Source: Actimicrobium sp034313845 (GTDB taxonomy: Bacteria > Pseudomonadota > Gammaproteobacteria > Burkholderiales > Burkholderiaceae_D). Taken from it: a DNA stretch of 64,000 nt. A model generated the notes under the pieces. That model saw nothing but the letters and a program-made list of their open reading frames with translations, searched no databases and was not told where the DNA came from. The stretch lies in assembly GCF_034313845.1 (NCBI RefSeq), contig NZ_JAVIWN010000001.1; one strand, 5' to 3'. Below are positions 12,828 to 22,635 of this stretch, piece by piece. Made by a program: the position numbers and the translations under genes. Numbering within the stretch: the stretch's first letter is position 1; each line of letters starts with the position of its first letter.

Positions 12828-15524
12828 CTAACGTGGCACCGCCAGCCACGCATCGACCGCAGCCAACTGACCCGAACGAATCCTGATCCGGTCCGCGATG
12901 CGTGCGCGAGCGGTATTGACATCGCGCCGTGCATCGCTGTTGAGGTGGGCATCGGCATACGCCTGCAGCTTGTCGCGCATCACCGGGTCGGCAGAGTTAC
13001 TCGCTAGTCCGGGAAAATACCGGCTGCTCGACGAACTGTCGATCAGTGCACTGGTGCGCTCCAGATGGGCAAGCGCGAAGTCAAATGCCAGGTCCGGATG
13101 ATCGTCAGCGACACGATGAATCATGCCGGCGCTAGTCGTCAGACCCGGTTCATCGGTGAGCGCCAGATCGAGCGCACGTTGTGCCAGCGAGGCGTCCTGG
13201 CTGGTAGCCAGCAAGTCGTACAGCTGCTGTTTTACGAGCGACGATCTGGCGTCACGCGCCGATTGCAGCATCGCATTCCAGCTGGCCGCATCGGCATGAT
13301 CGGCCTGCACCGACAGCGTCAGCTTGCGCAGCGCAGCCGTTGGCATCGCAGCAGTGGGCATTGCAGCATCAGCGACGCGTCGACGCGCTTCGGCGATGGT
13401 AACCGGGTCGCCGAGCGCACTGAGTGCATCGACCAGTTTTTCGCGCACGGGCGCGATCGCTTCGGATTCCCCGGCGCGGGCTTCCCAGCCCAGCTGTGCC
13501 ATGACTGGCGCGAGGCGGGCGATGGCAAAGTCTGCGAAGCGTTGCTGGCCAGCCGGGTTGCCGTCGTAATAGCGATGGAGTGCGACAAACTGACTGGCGA
13601 TCGCACTCCAGACACGCGGTTCGGCCGACAGTGGCGTCGCGCTGGCCAATCCCAGGAAGTCCGCGATCGGCTGCAATCCGGCTAGTCCGAGTTGGGCACT
13701 GTCAGCCAGCATGCCGAGTTGATCGACAGGATTGAGTGTGGCAAAGCTACCGGCCAGTCTTGAAAACTCCCGAGGCGCATACAGCGTGCGGTAATAGCCT
13801 GCCTGGCCGGCATTGACCAGCACCGGTTCGCAACCGGGCACGGTCACGCTGGCCTTGCCGCCACTGACCAGCGTGCGCGTGAGCGCACCCGACGGCCCTG
13901 ATTGCAGCGTCACCGGTACGCGCCACCGGAGTGATTTCTTGTTGGGTTCGCTGCGGCTGAATTCACCTTGCGTCAGCGTGACGGTCGACTCGCCATCCTT
14001 GCAGGCGACCTGCTCGACGCGGATCAGCGGAATTCCCGGTTGCAGCGTGAAATCATGGGCGATCGCGGTGACCGGCTGGCCGGCAGATTGCTCGATCTTG
14101 CGCCACAGGTCATCGCTGACCGTATTGCGATACGCATGCTGCTTCATATAGGCACGCACGCCGTCGCGCCAGGCTGTTTCGCCGACATGGTTTTCCAGCA
14201 TGCGGATGACGGCTTCGCCCTTGCTGTACGTGATTGCATCGAAGGCCTGACTGGCCTGCTCGACGGTGGCAATGTGCTGGACCACCGGATGAGTCGTGTC
14301 TAGCGAATCGAGATTCATGGCCCGCTCGCGATCATCAATGACGCCCAGCGCGGTATGCCATTCCGGATGCAGGCGCATGGTCGTGCGGCTTTCCATCCAC
14401 GACGCAAAACCTTCATTGAGCCAGAGATCATCCCACCAGGCCATCGTGACCAGATCGCCAAACCACTGGTGCGCCATCTCGTGAGCGGCGATGCTGAAGA
14501 CGCGCTGCTTGTCGTTCTGGGTCGAGATCGTCGGATCGAGCAGCATCACATGTTCAAAGGTGAAGATCGCGCCCCAGTTTTCCATTGCGCCAAAAAACTC
14601 GCTGCGTCCCGGCGCAGCAATGTTGTCGAGCTTCGGGAGCGGGTAGGGCGTACCGAAATAATCGTTGTACTCGCGCAAGATCACAGCCGATGCATCGAGC
14701 GAAAACTGCGCCTGGGCGAGCGCGCCTTTCTTGGTGACGACGCCCAGTTCGGTGCCATCGACCTGGGTCGTGGCGCGTTCAAAATCACCCAGTCCGAAGA
14801 ACAGCAGGTAAGTCGACATCTTCGGCGAGCGCGCGAACTGCACCACCCGGCGGCCATCAGGACGCAGCGTCGAGGTCTGCACCGGCATGTTGCTGACGGC
14901 CATCTGGTCGGCCGGCACGATGGCTTCCAGCGAGAAGGTCGCCTTGTAAGCCGGCTCATCCCAGGACGCAATCATGCGTCGCGCATCGGAGTTTTCGAAC
15001 TGCGTATAAAGAGCGCGTCGGGGGCCGGTCGCACCGGCATAGTCGAGCGAAAACAGGCCGCTCGACTGGGTTCCGATCACGCCGGAATAAGCCAATACCA
15101 GACGGTATTTTCCCGGCATCACCGCTTGCGGAAAACGGAACGAGGCGGTCTGCTTGCTGCTATCGAGCGTCACGCGGGCAGTCGCGAGCACCTTGTCGCT
15201 ATCCATCGCAAGCAAACGCACGCTACTGAAATCGAGTTCGGCCGCATTGAGCGTCATGCTCGCAGTCGGCTGCAGCACCGTGATACTGATCGCTACCTGC
15301 GCACTGAAGCGGGCTTTGGCTGCATCCGGCGTGATCGACACCTGGTAATGCTCGGGACGCACGGTGCGCGGCAACTGGGTCGTCACCAACGGTGCCGTTG
15401 CCATGGCCTGACAGGCACACAGCAGCGCAGCAGCAGCTAGCAGGGTGCGCATCAGCGCAGGTGGTCGGGGCAGTGGGCGAGTTGTAGAACAGGCAGCCAT
15501 ATTCCGGATAGGAAGGTGATTCAT
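12828..15524 (-). CDS. M1-family metallo-aminopeptidase
   Basis: An 898-residue secreted zinc aminopeptidase. It has the substrate-binding FFGAMENWGAIFTFEH (about residue 311), the zinc site HEMAHQWFG (about 347) with the third ligand Glu in WLNEGFASW, and an ERAP1-like helical C-terminal domain. A hydrophobic MRTLLAAAALLCACQAMA segment serves as signal peptide, though in this start choice it is preceded by about 24 residues; starting at that internal Met is also possible. GGAG before the ATG at 15524 supports the longer form. A run of alanine/proline-type repeats (AAMPTAAMPTAA) lies in the C-terminal domain. It probably removes N-terminal residues from peptides in the periplasm. Confidence 0.92.
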   Translation of the reverse strand: MNHLPIRNMAACSTTRPLPRPPALMRTLLAAAALLCACQAMATAPLVTTQLPRTVRPEHYQVSITPDAAKARFSAQVAISITVLQPTASMTLNAAELDFSSVRLLAMDSDKVLATARVTLDSSKQTASFRFPQAVMPGKYRLVLAYSGVIGTQSSGLFSLDYAGATGPRRALYTQFENSDARRMIASWDEPAYKATFSLEAIVPADQMAVSNMPVQTSTLRPDGRRVVQFARSPKMSTYLLFFGLGDFERATTQVDGTELGVVTKKGALAQAQFSLDASAVILREYNDYFGTPYPLPKLDNIAAPGRSEFFGAMENWGAIFTFEHVMLLDPTISTQNDKQRVFSIAAHEMAHQWFGDLVTMAWWDDLWLNEGFASWMESRTTMRLHPEWHTALGVIDDRERAMNLDSLDTTHPVVQHIATVEQASQAFDAITYSKGEAVIRMLENHVGETAWRDGVRAYMKQHAYRNTVSDDLWRKIEQSAGQPVTAIAHDFTLQPGIPLIRVEQVACKDGESTVTLTQGEFSRSEPNKKSLRWRVPVTLQSGPSGALTRTLVSGGKASVTVPGCEPVLVNAGQAGYYRTLYAPREFSRLAGSFATLNPVDQLGMLADSAQLGLAGLQPIADFLGLASATPLSAEPRVWSAIASQFVALHRYYDGNPAGQQRFADFAIARLAPVMAQLGWEARAGESEAIAPVREKLVDALSALGDPVTIAEARRRVADAAMPTAAMPTAALRKLTLSVQADHADAASWNAMLQSARDARSSLVKQQLYDLLATSQDASLAQRALDLALTDEPGLTTSAGMIHRVADDHPDLAFDFALAHLERTSALIDSSSSSRYFPGLASNSADPVMRDKLQAYADAHLNSDARRDVNTARARIADRIRIRSGQLAAVDAWLAVPR

Positions 15525-15689
15525 GGGAGGCTCCGATAGCGTAGAACAGGCATGGCCCGGATAGGGCAACTGGAACCTGAATAAACGGGCGCTCATTAAG
15601 ACATGATTAGCGATTGTTTTCCACACTTATTGCTTACCGGTAGCCGAACCCGACTCCCGGCATGAATTGCCATCATGGCGACACAGGGA

Positions 15690-17861
15690 TTATCCCGGTG
15701 TCATCGCTTCGGCCACGGGTTTTGTCGGCAGCTGTTTGCCCGCAGCCTTGGCCGTCACCGCCTCGGTATTTGTCTTCAGCAGACCGGCCTGGTCGCTGAC
15801 GATGTGGGCCGCTTCTTGCAGGTAGACGTCCTTCGCTTCCTTTTGTGCCAGTCCGGCTGCCAGTTCGATTCCGAGGTCACGCTCGTTCGAATCAAGGCCA
15901 TCGTCGAGCATGGCTCTGGCCGATTCGGTACGGGTCATGCCGGGATTAGGTGAAGTCAGCCGTGCTGTCAGTCGCGTCAGCTGGGCTTCGCGTTCCTTGC
16001 GCCGGTTCGCTTCGTTGAGCGAGATGACGTTGGCTTTTTTCTTCAGCATGAAGCGCGTCATGTCCCCTTCGATATTAATGAATTCCGGATTGGCCTTGAT
16101 ACGCGTTTCGCTGCGTTTCATCAGTACCGGAATCACCGGTTTCAACGCTCCCGAAGCAGCGTAGGTGGCGGGCTTGATCTGGCTCCACGGCAGTGCGTTG
16201 TCAAAGCCGGACTCGCCGCGATCATCGTCATCAATACTGGAGGGAAAGGCGATATCGGGCTGGACGCCGCGCAATTGGGTGGTGCCGCCGTTGATCCGGA
16301 AAAACTGTGCCGTCGTCATTTTCAGTTCGCCGAATTCCGGCTTTTGCTGCTTCACGAGCTGGTCGAGATTGATCGTGCTTTGCACGGTGCCCTTGCCAAA
16401 GCTGCGCTCGCCGATAACCGTGCCACGGCCGTAATCCTGGACCGCTGCGGCAAAAATTTCCGAGGCCGACGCCGAACCGCGATTGATCAGGACGCCGACC
16501 GGACCATCCCACGCTGCGGCGGTCGCCGTATTGCTATCGACGATGATCTTGCCGCGCGCATCGCGCTGCTGCAGTACCGGACCTTTGCCGGTGAACAGGC
16601 CGGTCAGCCCGATGGCTTCGGTGAGCGAACCACCGCCATTGTTGCGCAAGTCGATCAGCACGCCATCGGCCTTCGCGGCCTTCAGTTCGGCGAGCAGGAC
16701 CGCGACATCGCGGGTGACGCTGCGGAAGTCTTTTTCGCCCCGTTGTTCGGCCTCGAAATCACGGTAGAACGTCGGCAGCGTGATCACGCCGATCTGTCGT
16801 GTAGCGGCACCATCCGGTACGCTGATCATGGTCTTCTTGGCAGCGGCATCAGCGAGATCGATTTTCTTGCGGACTATTGTTACCCGTCGTCGGCCGGCAT
16901 TTGGCAGGGCACCGGCCGGCAAGATATCGAGTAACACCGTCGAGTCAGCCGGGCCGCGGATCAGACCGATGGTTTCATTGAGACGCCATCCCTCCACGTC
17001 GACCATCACGCCATCCGCACCCTGGCCGACAGCAACGATGCGGTCACCCACACGCAGTTTGCCGGAACGGATTGCCGGCCCGCCGGCCACCATCTCGCGG
17101 ATCGTGTTGTAGCCGCCTTTTTGCGACATGGTCGCGCCAATGCCTTCGAGCGACAGGCTCATCGCGATATCGAATTCCTGCGTCGCACGCGGGCCCATGT
17201 AATTAGTGTGCGGATCAATGGCCATCGTGTAGGCATTCATGAAGGTCTCGAAAGCTTCTTCCGGCGTCACGCGGGCGACTTCCTGCAGCGAATTGTCATA
17301 ACGTTTGTCGAGCGTCTCGGCAATGGCCGGCGCAGCCATGCCTGCCAGCTTCAGACGTAGCCAGTCGTTCTTGACCTGCTTGCGCCACAGTGTGTGAAGC
17401 TCGTCAACCGAACTCGGCCAGGCTTGCTTTTCGCGGTCCACCTGAAAGCTGTCTTCCTTGCTGAAATCGAAGGTTTCTTTGGTCTGGCTACGCGCATAGG
17501 TAAAGCGCTCCGAGACGCGCTGCGCATACAGGTTGAAGATGGCAAACGGGGCGGTGAGATTTTCGCCGACGATCGCGCTGGCCAGCTTGCTGCGCTGCTG
17601 CGAAATCAGGTCGATATCGGCCTTAGTAAAAAAGAACTTTTCAGGATCAAGCGATTTCAGATAACGCTCGAAAATCTTGTCGGACATCGCCGCATCAAGC
17701 GGCTGTGCCCGGTAATGAAAGCGCGCGACGACTTCAGCAGAGAGATGCGCAGCCTGCGACTGTTCTGTCGTAGGAGCCAGTGCATTCGGTAAGGCAAACG
17801 CGACGTTGGCGCAAAAAGACAGCGTTGCCGCGATCAGGAAGTGAAGTAGCTGTTTTTTCAT
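15690..17861 (-). CDS. prc: Tail-specific carboxy-terminal processing protease, S41A
   Basis: A 723-residue periplasmic protease with signal peptide (MKKQLLHFLIAATLSFCANV, then AFA). Domains in order: N-terminal helical domain, PDZ domain (about 240-330; LSLEGIGATMSQKGGYNTI, GPAIRSGKLRVGDRIVAVG), S41 core with the catalytic Ser in RGSASASEIFAAA (about 462) and Lys in FGKGTVQS (about 488), and a C-terminal DUF3340-type region. Prc degrades or trims periplasmic proteins with hydrophobic C-termini. Length is near that of E. coli Prc (682). Confidence 0.94.
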   Translation of the reverse strand: MKKQLLHFLIAATLSFCANVAFALPNALAPTTEQSQAAHLSAEVVARFHYRAQPLDAAMSDKIFERYLKSLDPEKFFFTKADIDLISQQRSKLASAIVGENLTAPFAIFNLYAQRVSERFTYARSQTKETFDFSKEDSFQVDREKQAWPSSVDELHTLWRKQVKNDWLRLKLAGMAAPAIAETLDKRYDNSLQEVARVTPEEAFETFMNAYTMAIDPHTNYMGPRATQEFDIAMSLSLEGIGATMSQKGGYNTIREMVAGGPAIRSGKLRVGDRIVAVGQGADGVMVDVEGWRLNETIGLIRGPADSTVLLDILPAGALPNAGRRRVTIVRKKIDLADAAAKKTMISVPDGAATRQIGVITLPTFYRDFEAEQRGEKDFRSVTRDVAVLLAELKAAKADGVLIDLRNNGGGSLTEAIGLTGLFTGKGPVLQQRDARGKIIVDSNTATAAAWDGPVGVLINRGSASASEIFAAAVQDYGRGTVIGERSFGKGTVQSTINLDQLVKQQKPEFGELKMTTAQFFRINGGTTQLRGVQPDIAFPSSIDDDDRGESGFDNALPWSQIKPATYAASGALKPVIPVLMKRSETRIKANPEFINIEGDMTRFMLKKKANVISLNEANRRKEREAQLTRLTARLTSPNPGMTRTESARAMLDDGLDSNERDLGIELAAGLAQKEAKDVYLQEAAHIVSDQAGLLKTNTEAVTAKAAGKQLPTKPVAEAMTPG

Positions 17862-17982
17862 TTGAACCTGCTAACAAGTAAGTGGACAGTGCGCGTCGGG
17901 GTGAAGCGATATTGCCTGAAGTGTGCCGGCCGGGTGTTGCCCTTGTGTGTCTGTCTGGACGGCCATGTGTCCGGTTGTCTTG

Positions 17983-18345
17983 TCAGCCGCCTGAGCGCTT
18001 GACGGTGTATCCCTGAAGTTTCAATGCCTGCGCGACGCGTTCGCAATGATCGCCCTGGACCTCGATAATGCCATCTTTTACCGTTCCGCCTGCGCCGCAG
18101 GCGTTACGTAGTTGCTTTGCCATTGCTGCCAGGGCGGCGGTATCGAGTGCCAGCCCTTTGACCAGCGTCACGCCTTTGCCGGCACGGCCCTTGGTTTCAC
18201 GCGAGACGCGCACCACACCATCGGTGACCGCAACGACCTTGTTGCGATTGCAGATACAGTTCGCTACCGGCTGGCTGCAGTCCGGACACATGCGTCCGGT
18301 TTCAGTGGAGTAGACCAGCGTGCTGCGGGAAGAAGGGTGGGTCAT
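17983..18345 (-). CDS. yciH: SUI1/YciH-family translation factor-like protein
   Basis: A 120-residue protein with an N-terminal CPDCSQPVANCIC zinc-knuckle-like stretch and the SUI1/eIF1 core (RVSRETKGRAGKGVTLV, KQLRNACGAGGTVKDG, IEVQGDHCERVAQAL). YciH is a bacterial homologue of eIF1 that affects initiation fidelity in vitro. The start at 18345 overlaps the stop of the nuclease gene by four bases (ATGA), so the two should be translationally coupled, an unexpected pairing of a secreted nuclease and a cytosolic protein. Confidence 0.9.
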   Translation of the reverse strand: MTHPSSRSTLVYSTETGRMCPDCSQPVANCICNRNKVVAVTDGVVRVSRETKGRAGKGVTLVKGLALDTAALAAMAKQLRNACGAGGTVKDGIIEVQGDHCERVAQALKLQGYTVKRSGG

Positions 18346-19148
18346 TGTGTTTGCCGGGTTGACGGGATGGGTAATTTTAGCTGTTGTCGCGCCGGAAGCC
18401 ACTCCACCCCGGTACGGTGTACTAGTTCTTCATAGCTGATCGGTGTCCCCACCCGCGCTGCATTGGTGTTTTCAAGCCAGTGTGCCCACGCGCGTTGCGT
18501 GGAAGGATCGTAGACCAGCTTGAACAAATGTTGCGGTACCCAGACCCGGTTCGATCCGATCGTCGGTGGATCTGCATCGAACACCGGACCGGTAATGACA
18601 TACACATCGCCCTTCGCCCGCAGTGCATAGCTGCGGGTCGCCTGTTCGATACTGGCCCACGGTTTGCGATTGTTGATTGACGCTTGCGGAACCATGTTGG
18701 CCAGCGAAAAACTTTGCGCCATCGAGGCGTCGCTCACCATGTCGGCCGCCGGTGCCATGTGGCCACGATCAAAACCGGAACGCTTGTAGTCGGCCAGTTC
18801 GGCGCGCTCGGCGCGGGGCAGACGGGCATCGGCATAGAACCGCGAACCACGTTCGATCTTCAGGGCCAGCTGGTCTCTGTTGAGACGTTCGGCAACGTAC
18901 ATCGGCGTGCGGCTTGTCCCCGAATGCAGGACGGCAAAATTGTCAAAGCACAGTGCCCGGGGTTGCATCGCCGGTGCGGACAGAAGCGGAACTTGTTCGC
19001 CGGCAAAGAACTGTCGGCAAGAGGAAAAATCATTACTGGCAGCAAACGAGGATGAGAGCGACGCCAGCGATGCCAACGACAGGCAGGCTGCGGCAAAAAG
19101 AGTTTTAAACGGAATCAAAGCGGAACAATCAGAAGTGATCAGCAACAA
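18342..19148 (-). CDS. Secreted DNA/RNA non-specific endonuclease (NucA/EndoG type)
   Basis: A 268-residue protein with signal peptide (hydrophobic FKTLFAAACLSLASLASL, then SSSFAAS) and the beta-beta-alpha-metal nuclease signature FDRGHMAPAADM, with the catalytic His in DRGH, and the magnesium-ligand Asn region LANMVPQASINNRKPW. The family degrades DNA and RNA without sequence specificity. It is secreted or periplasmic, so roles in nutrient uptake from DNA or extracellular DNA removal are possible. It overlaps yciH by four bases. Confidence 0.92.
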   Translation of the reverse strand: MLLITSDCSALIPFKTLFAAACLSLASLASLSSSFAASNDFSSCRQFFAGEQVPLLSAPAMQPRALCFDNFAVLHSGTSRTPMYVAERLNRDQLALKIERGSRFYADARLPRAERAELADYKRSGFDRGHMAPAADMVSDASMAQSFSLANMVPQASINNRKPWASIEQATRSYALRAKGDVYVITGPVFDADPPTIGSNRVWVPQHLFKLVYDPSTQRAWAHWLENTNAARVGTPISYEELVHRTGVEWLPARQQLKLPIPSTRQTQ

Positions 19149-19388
19149 AGGAGGGCGCGACTGGCTGCATTGAAGTTGCCAGTTTTGATGAAGCGCAAGG
19201 ATAAAGCTTTGAGGTCGATCTGGATGTTTATTTTGTGATTTTTATCAATGCAGAGGACGTTAGAGTAATGCAGATTTATCCGCTCGCACGCATTCTTGAA
19301 GAACGTGTTCTCTGCTATCGTTCGGCTCCTTCTGCGCAAGCGATCGGGTTCGCTGCTCGCAGACCGAAGGAATGATTAAAGGAGTGAC

Positions 19389-19661
19389 ATGATTGATGAG
19401 GTCGATGGTGTGACGCAGGCCTTGCCCCTGCATTCGGATAGTCCGATCCGGCGTCGTTTCGTCTGTGCCGATCGGACCTATTCACTGATGCTAAGTCGGG
19501 ATCTGTTGGGTGACTGGGTCGTGATGCAGACATGGGGCAGTCGCATCAGCAAACATGGTGGTGGCAAAAGCCGTGCGTTCGCGTCGTTTGAAGCTGGCCT
19601 GGCAGCCTTGTCGGCGCTGGCGCGGGTGCGGCAGGAGCGCGGTTACCAGCTAGCCGAATGA
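19389..19661 (+). CDS. Small WGR-domain-like protein
   Basis: A 90-residue protein with a good ribosome site (AAAGGAGTGAC before ATG). It fits the WGR fold: RTYSLMLSRDLLGDWVVMQ, WGSRISKHGGG in place of the WGR-GxxG core, then AFASFEAGLAALSALARV and ERGYQLAE. WGR domains bind nucleic acid in PARPs and bacterial MolR-like proteins. Single-domain versions like this are common but of unknown function. No partner gene is apparent. Confidence 0.75.
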   Translation: MIDEVDGVTQALPLHSDSPIRRRFVCADRTYSLMLSRDLLGDWVVMQTWGSRISKHGGGKSRAFASFEAGLAALSALARVRQERGYQLAE

Positions 19662-20063
19662 TCTCTCAGTGACGACCGGCCGATTCATCGAGTTCGGTCT
19701 GGCAAGCTGCTTTGCGATGTCGCTAATTGGTTACTTAATCTGTGCGCCTGAAAAGAATTCAATCGCACAAAATTAAATGTTTACTCATCAGATTGGGTGC
19801 TATTTAATGACGTACATTTTACTTGAAAAGTAACATTCAATCCGACCGCCCCGAGCTCTGAAACGATCAGCAGCAACATCTTTTGATAACTCATATAATG
19901 CCGTCAAGAAATTATTTCTCTGATAAAGCCTGTCGTTTCTTGTGTTGTCATTTCCGTGTTTTCCTGACGTGCTGCCAGCTGCCGACGCAATTTAGCCAAG
20001 CACTCCGTGCCCTGTCGGGCAATGCATTTTAGTTATCGTTGGTTATTTCTCGTTAGGGAATTC
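19662..20063 (+). other. Intergenic region before the chemoreceptor
   Basis: No gene seen in these 402 bp. It is AT-rich. TATAAT at 19894-19899 is a possible -10 element, but the -35 side (CAGCAA) is poor. No clear flagellar sigma-28 site was found. Confidence 0.45.
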
Positions 20064-21800
20064 ATGAACTCCTCCTTCTTTGCCGGCCTGACTGTCAAGG
20101 CACGTATTGCGCTCGGCTTCGCCGCTATCCTGTCACTGATCGTGATCCTGTCAGTCGTTGGCGTGATGCGCGTCTATAAAATTTCTGACAGCCTGACCAC
20201 AATCAATGACGTCAACAGCGTCAAGCAGCGCTACGCAATCAATTTGCGCGGCAGCGTGCACGATCGCGCGATTGCCATCCGCGATGTGATTATTGCCAAT
20301 GTCGACGAACTGCCTGCCACGCTGGCCAAGATCACCCAATTGCGTGCCGACTACCAGAAATCGGCTGCGCTGCTCGACACCATGTTCAGCACACGCACAG
20401 ACATCACCGAGGAAGAGCGTCAGATCCTGGCCAGCATCAAGGAAATCGAAAGCAGTACGCTGCTGACCATGATGAAGATCATCGAACTTCAGCAAGCCGG
20501 CAATATCGCCGAAGCGACTTCCCTGATGCTCAAGGACGGTCGACCTGCTTTCGTCGAATGGCTGGGCCGGATCAACAAGTTCATCGACTACCAGGAGACG
20601 TTGAATCAGGCCGAATCGACCAAGGCACGCGGACTCGCCAGCGGATTCGAATTACTGATGCTGCTCACTTGCGTAGGGTCCCTGTTTATTGGTGGGGTGA
20701 TTGCGTGGCTCATTACCCGTGGCGTCTTGCAAACAATGGGTGGAGAGCCAGCCGAAGCCAGTGTCGTCGCACGGAGCATTGCCGCGGGTGAATTGGGTGT
20801 GGCGATTGCCACCCGGCGCGACGATCATTCCAGCCTACTGTTTGCCATGAAAGAAATGCGCGACAGTCTGGTCGACATCGTTTCCCGTGTGCGCGCCAGC
20901 ACCGTCACGATTGCCACCGGCTCGGCCGAAATTGCATCGGGTAACCAGGATTTGTCATCACGCACCGAGCAGCAAGCCTCGTCGCTGGCAGAGACGGCCG
21001 CCTCAATGGAGCAGCTTACCGCCACCGTCAAACAGAATGCCGACAATGCACGGCAAGCCAACCAGCTGGCGCTGTCTGCCTCATCGGTCGCGGTCAAGGG
21101 GGGCAGTGTGGTGGCGCAGGTGGTCGACACGATGGAATCGATCAATGCTTCATCGCGCAAGATCTCCGACATCATTGGCGTGATTGACGGTATCGCGTTC
21201 CAGACCAATATTCTTGCACTCAATGCGGCGGTCGAAGCGGCGCGTGCGGGTGAACAGGGTCGTGGTTTCGCCGTCGTCGCCACTGAAGTCCGTAACCTGG
21301 CCCAGCGCTCAGCTGCCGCCGCGAAGGAAATCAAGACACTGATTGGCGATTCGGTCGATAAAGTCGATATCGGTAGCAAACTGGTCGTGGAAGCAGGTTC
21401 GACCATGGGCGAGATCGTCAACAGCGTGCGGCGCGTTACCGACATCATGGCCGACATCATGGCGGCGAGCGTCGAACAGAGCGCCGGTATCGAGCAGGTC
21501 AACCTGGCCATCGGCCAGATGGATCAAGTCACGCAGCAAAATGCCGCGCTGGTCGAAGAGGCCGCTGCCGCAGCGGAATCACTGCAAGAGCAGGCCGGTG
21601 AACTGGCCCGCACCGTGGCGATCTTCAAGTTTGATGGCTCGGACGCCAGCGCTGTGATGGCCACTCCGGTGCCTGCCCGTCGAGTAGCACGGCCGGTTAT
21701 CAACAAGCCGCTTGTTGCCCGTTCGGCGTTGCCGTCGCCAGCAAGAAAACCGGCAGTCAAGCTGGCTCCCAAGTCCGACGGCGACTGGGAAGAATTCTGA
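20064..21800 (+). CDS. Methyl-accepting chemotaxis protein
   Basis: A 578-residue chemoreceptor: first membrane helix (ARIALGFAAILSLIVILSVV), four-helix-bundle-type ligand domain to about residue 190, second membrane helix (LLMLLTCVGSLFIGGVIAWL), a HAMP-like part with GGEPAEASVVARSIAAGELG, and the cytoplasmic signalling tip IDGIAFQTNILALNAAVEAA. It ends in DGDWEEF, which resembles the CheR/CheB-tethering pentapeptide NWETF. AGGGA precedes the ATG at 20064. It transmits a periplasmic signal to CheA/CheW; the ligand is unknown. No other chemotaxis gene is nearby. Confidence 0.95.
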   Translation: MNSSFFAGLTVKARIALGFAAILSLIVILSVVGVMRVYKISDSLTTINDVNSVKQRYAINLRGSVHDRAIAIRDVIIANVDELPATLAKITQLRADYQKSAALLDTMFSTRTDITEEERQILASIKEIESSTLLTMMKIIELQQAGNIAEATSLMLKDGRPAFVEWLGRINKFIDYQETLNQAESTKARGLASGFELLMLLTCVGSLFIGGVIAWLITRGVLQTMGGEPAEASVVARSIAAGELGVAIATRRDDHSSLLFAMKEMRDSLVDIVSRVRASTVTIATGSAEIASGNQDLSSRTEQQASSLAETAASMEQLTATVKQNADNARQANQLALSASSVAVKGGSVVAQVVDTMESINASSRKISDIIGVIDGIAFQTNILALNAAVEAARAGEQGRGFAVVATEVRNLAQRSAAAAKEIKTLIGDSVDKVDIGSKLVVEAGSTMGEIVNSVRRVTDIMADIMAASVEQSAGIEQVNLAIGQMDQVTQQNAALVEEAAAAAESLQEQAGELARTVAIFKFDGSDASAVMATPVPARRVARPVINKPLVARSALPSPARKPAVKLAPKSDGDWEEF

Positions 21801-21823
21801 CCGGAGCAGGATGTTCGTTTTAT

Positions 21824-21848
21824 AAAAGGCCGCGCAAGCGGCTTTTTT
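21824..21848 (+). terminator. Intrinsic terminator after chemoreceptor gene
   Basis: AAAAGGCCGC, loop GCAA, GCGGC and six T residues, 23 bp after the stop codon. Confidence 0.9.
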
Positions 21849-21904
21849 GCATCCGGCACCCGCTCTGGCTATCATGTGCCACGTTCACCGACCAAGGATT
21901 GATG

Positions 21905-22513
21905 ATGCTTGTTTCCCGACTTGCTTTCTTATTGACTTCGCGCTTTGCTCCGTGCGGCACGTTGCTGCTCGCCCTGATGACCCTGTTACCTGCGGCCCGG
22001 GCCGACGAAACGGCCGCCTGGGCGGCGCTGCAGCGCGGTGGACAGATCGTGCTGATGCGCCACGCCAGCACCGAGTCCGGCATCGGCGATCCGCCGGGAT
22101 TTACGCTGGCTGATTGCCGTTCACAACGACAGTTGTCGGCCGCAGGGCGGGCGCAGGCGCAACGGCTGGGCGCGGCATTTCAGAGTCGGCGCATCGCGGT
22201 GTCCGATGTCTGGTCCAGTCGGTGGTGTCGTTGTACCGAGACCGCGCAACTGGCATTTGGCCAGGTCACGCCGATGCCGATGATCGATTCGAGTTTCGAG
22301 GACAGTGCCACAGTGGCCAGTCAGAAATTGCGCGATGTCGTCACCGCAATCGGCAATCACACGACTGATGGCAACCTGGTGATGGTCACCCATCAAGTCA
22401 ACATTACCGAACTGACTGGCCTGGGAACGCGGATGGGCGAGGCGCTGGTGCTGTCAGGGCAACGCGATGCCGATGGCAAGTTTGTCGTGATCGGGCGCTT
22501 GCAGGTCGATTGA
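21905..22513 (+). CDS. Periplasmic histidine phosphatase-family protein
   Basis: About 202 residues with a signal peptide (TLLLALMTLLPAARA) and the branch-2-like phosphohistidine signature VLMRHAST (His nucleophile), Arg in SDVWSSRWCRCTETA, and the second His in VMVTHQVNITELTG. Secreted members act as phosphatases or lipoprotein-associated sugar-phosphate phosphatases (Ais/PmrG-like). The ATG at 21905 has the best spacing to AAGGA; one at 21902 is adjacent. Confidence 0.85.
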   Translation: MLVSRLAFLLTSRFAPCGTLLLALMTLLPAARADETAAWAALQRGGQIVLMRHASTESGIGDPPGFTLADCRSQRQLSAAGRAQAQRLGAAFQSRRIAVSDVWSSRWCRCTETAQLAFGQVTPMPMIDSSFEDSATVASQKLRDVVTAIGNHTTDGNLVMVTHQVNITELTGLGTRMGEALVLSGQRDADGKFVVIGRLQVD

Positions 22514-22635
22514 GTGCGGCGACCAGCCCGGTGGCCGGGATGCAGTATTGTTACGGGTCCGGCATGCGCTTGTGATCTGGCGCGCGCGACGTCTTTGATC
22601 CGTTTATTTACCTCTTATTTCGGAGAATCTCCTTC

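Noticed and set aside
14355..15440. Plus-strand open frame of 361 codons
   Set aside because: Antisense to the M1 aminopeptidase; low-stop high-GC shadow.
20151..20495. Minus-strand frame within the chemoreceptor gene
   Set aside because: Shadow of the plus-strand coding sequence.
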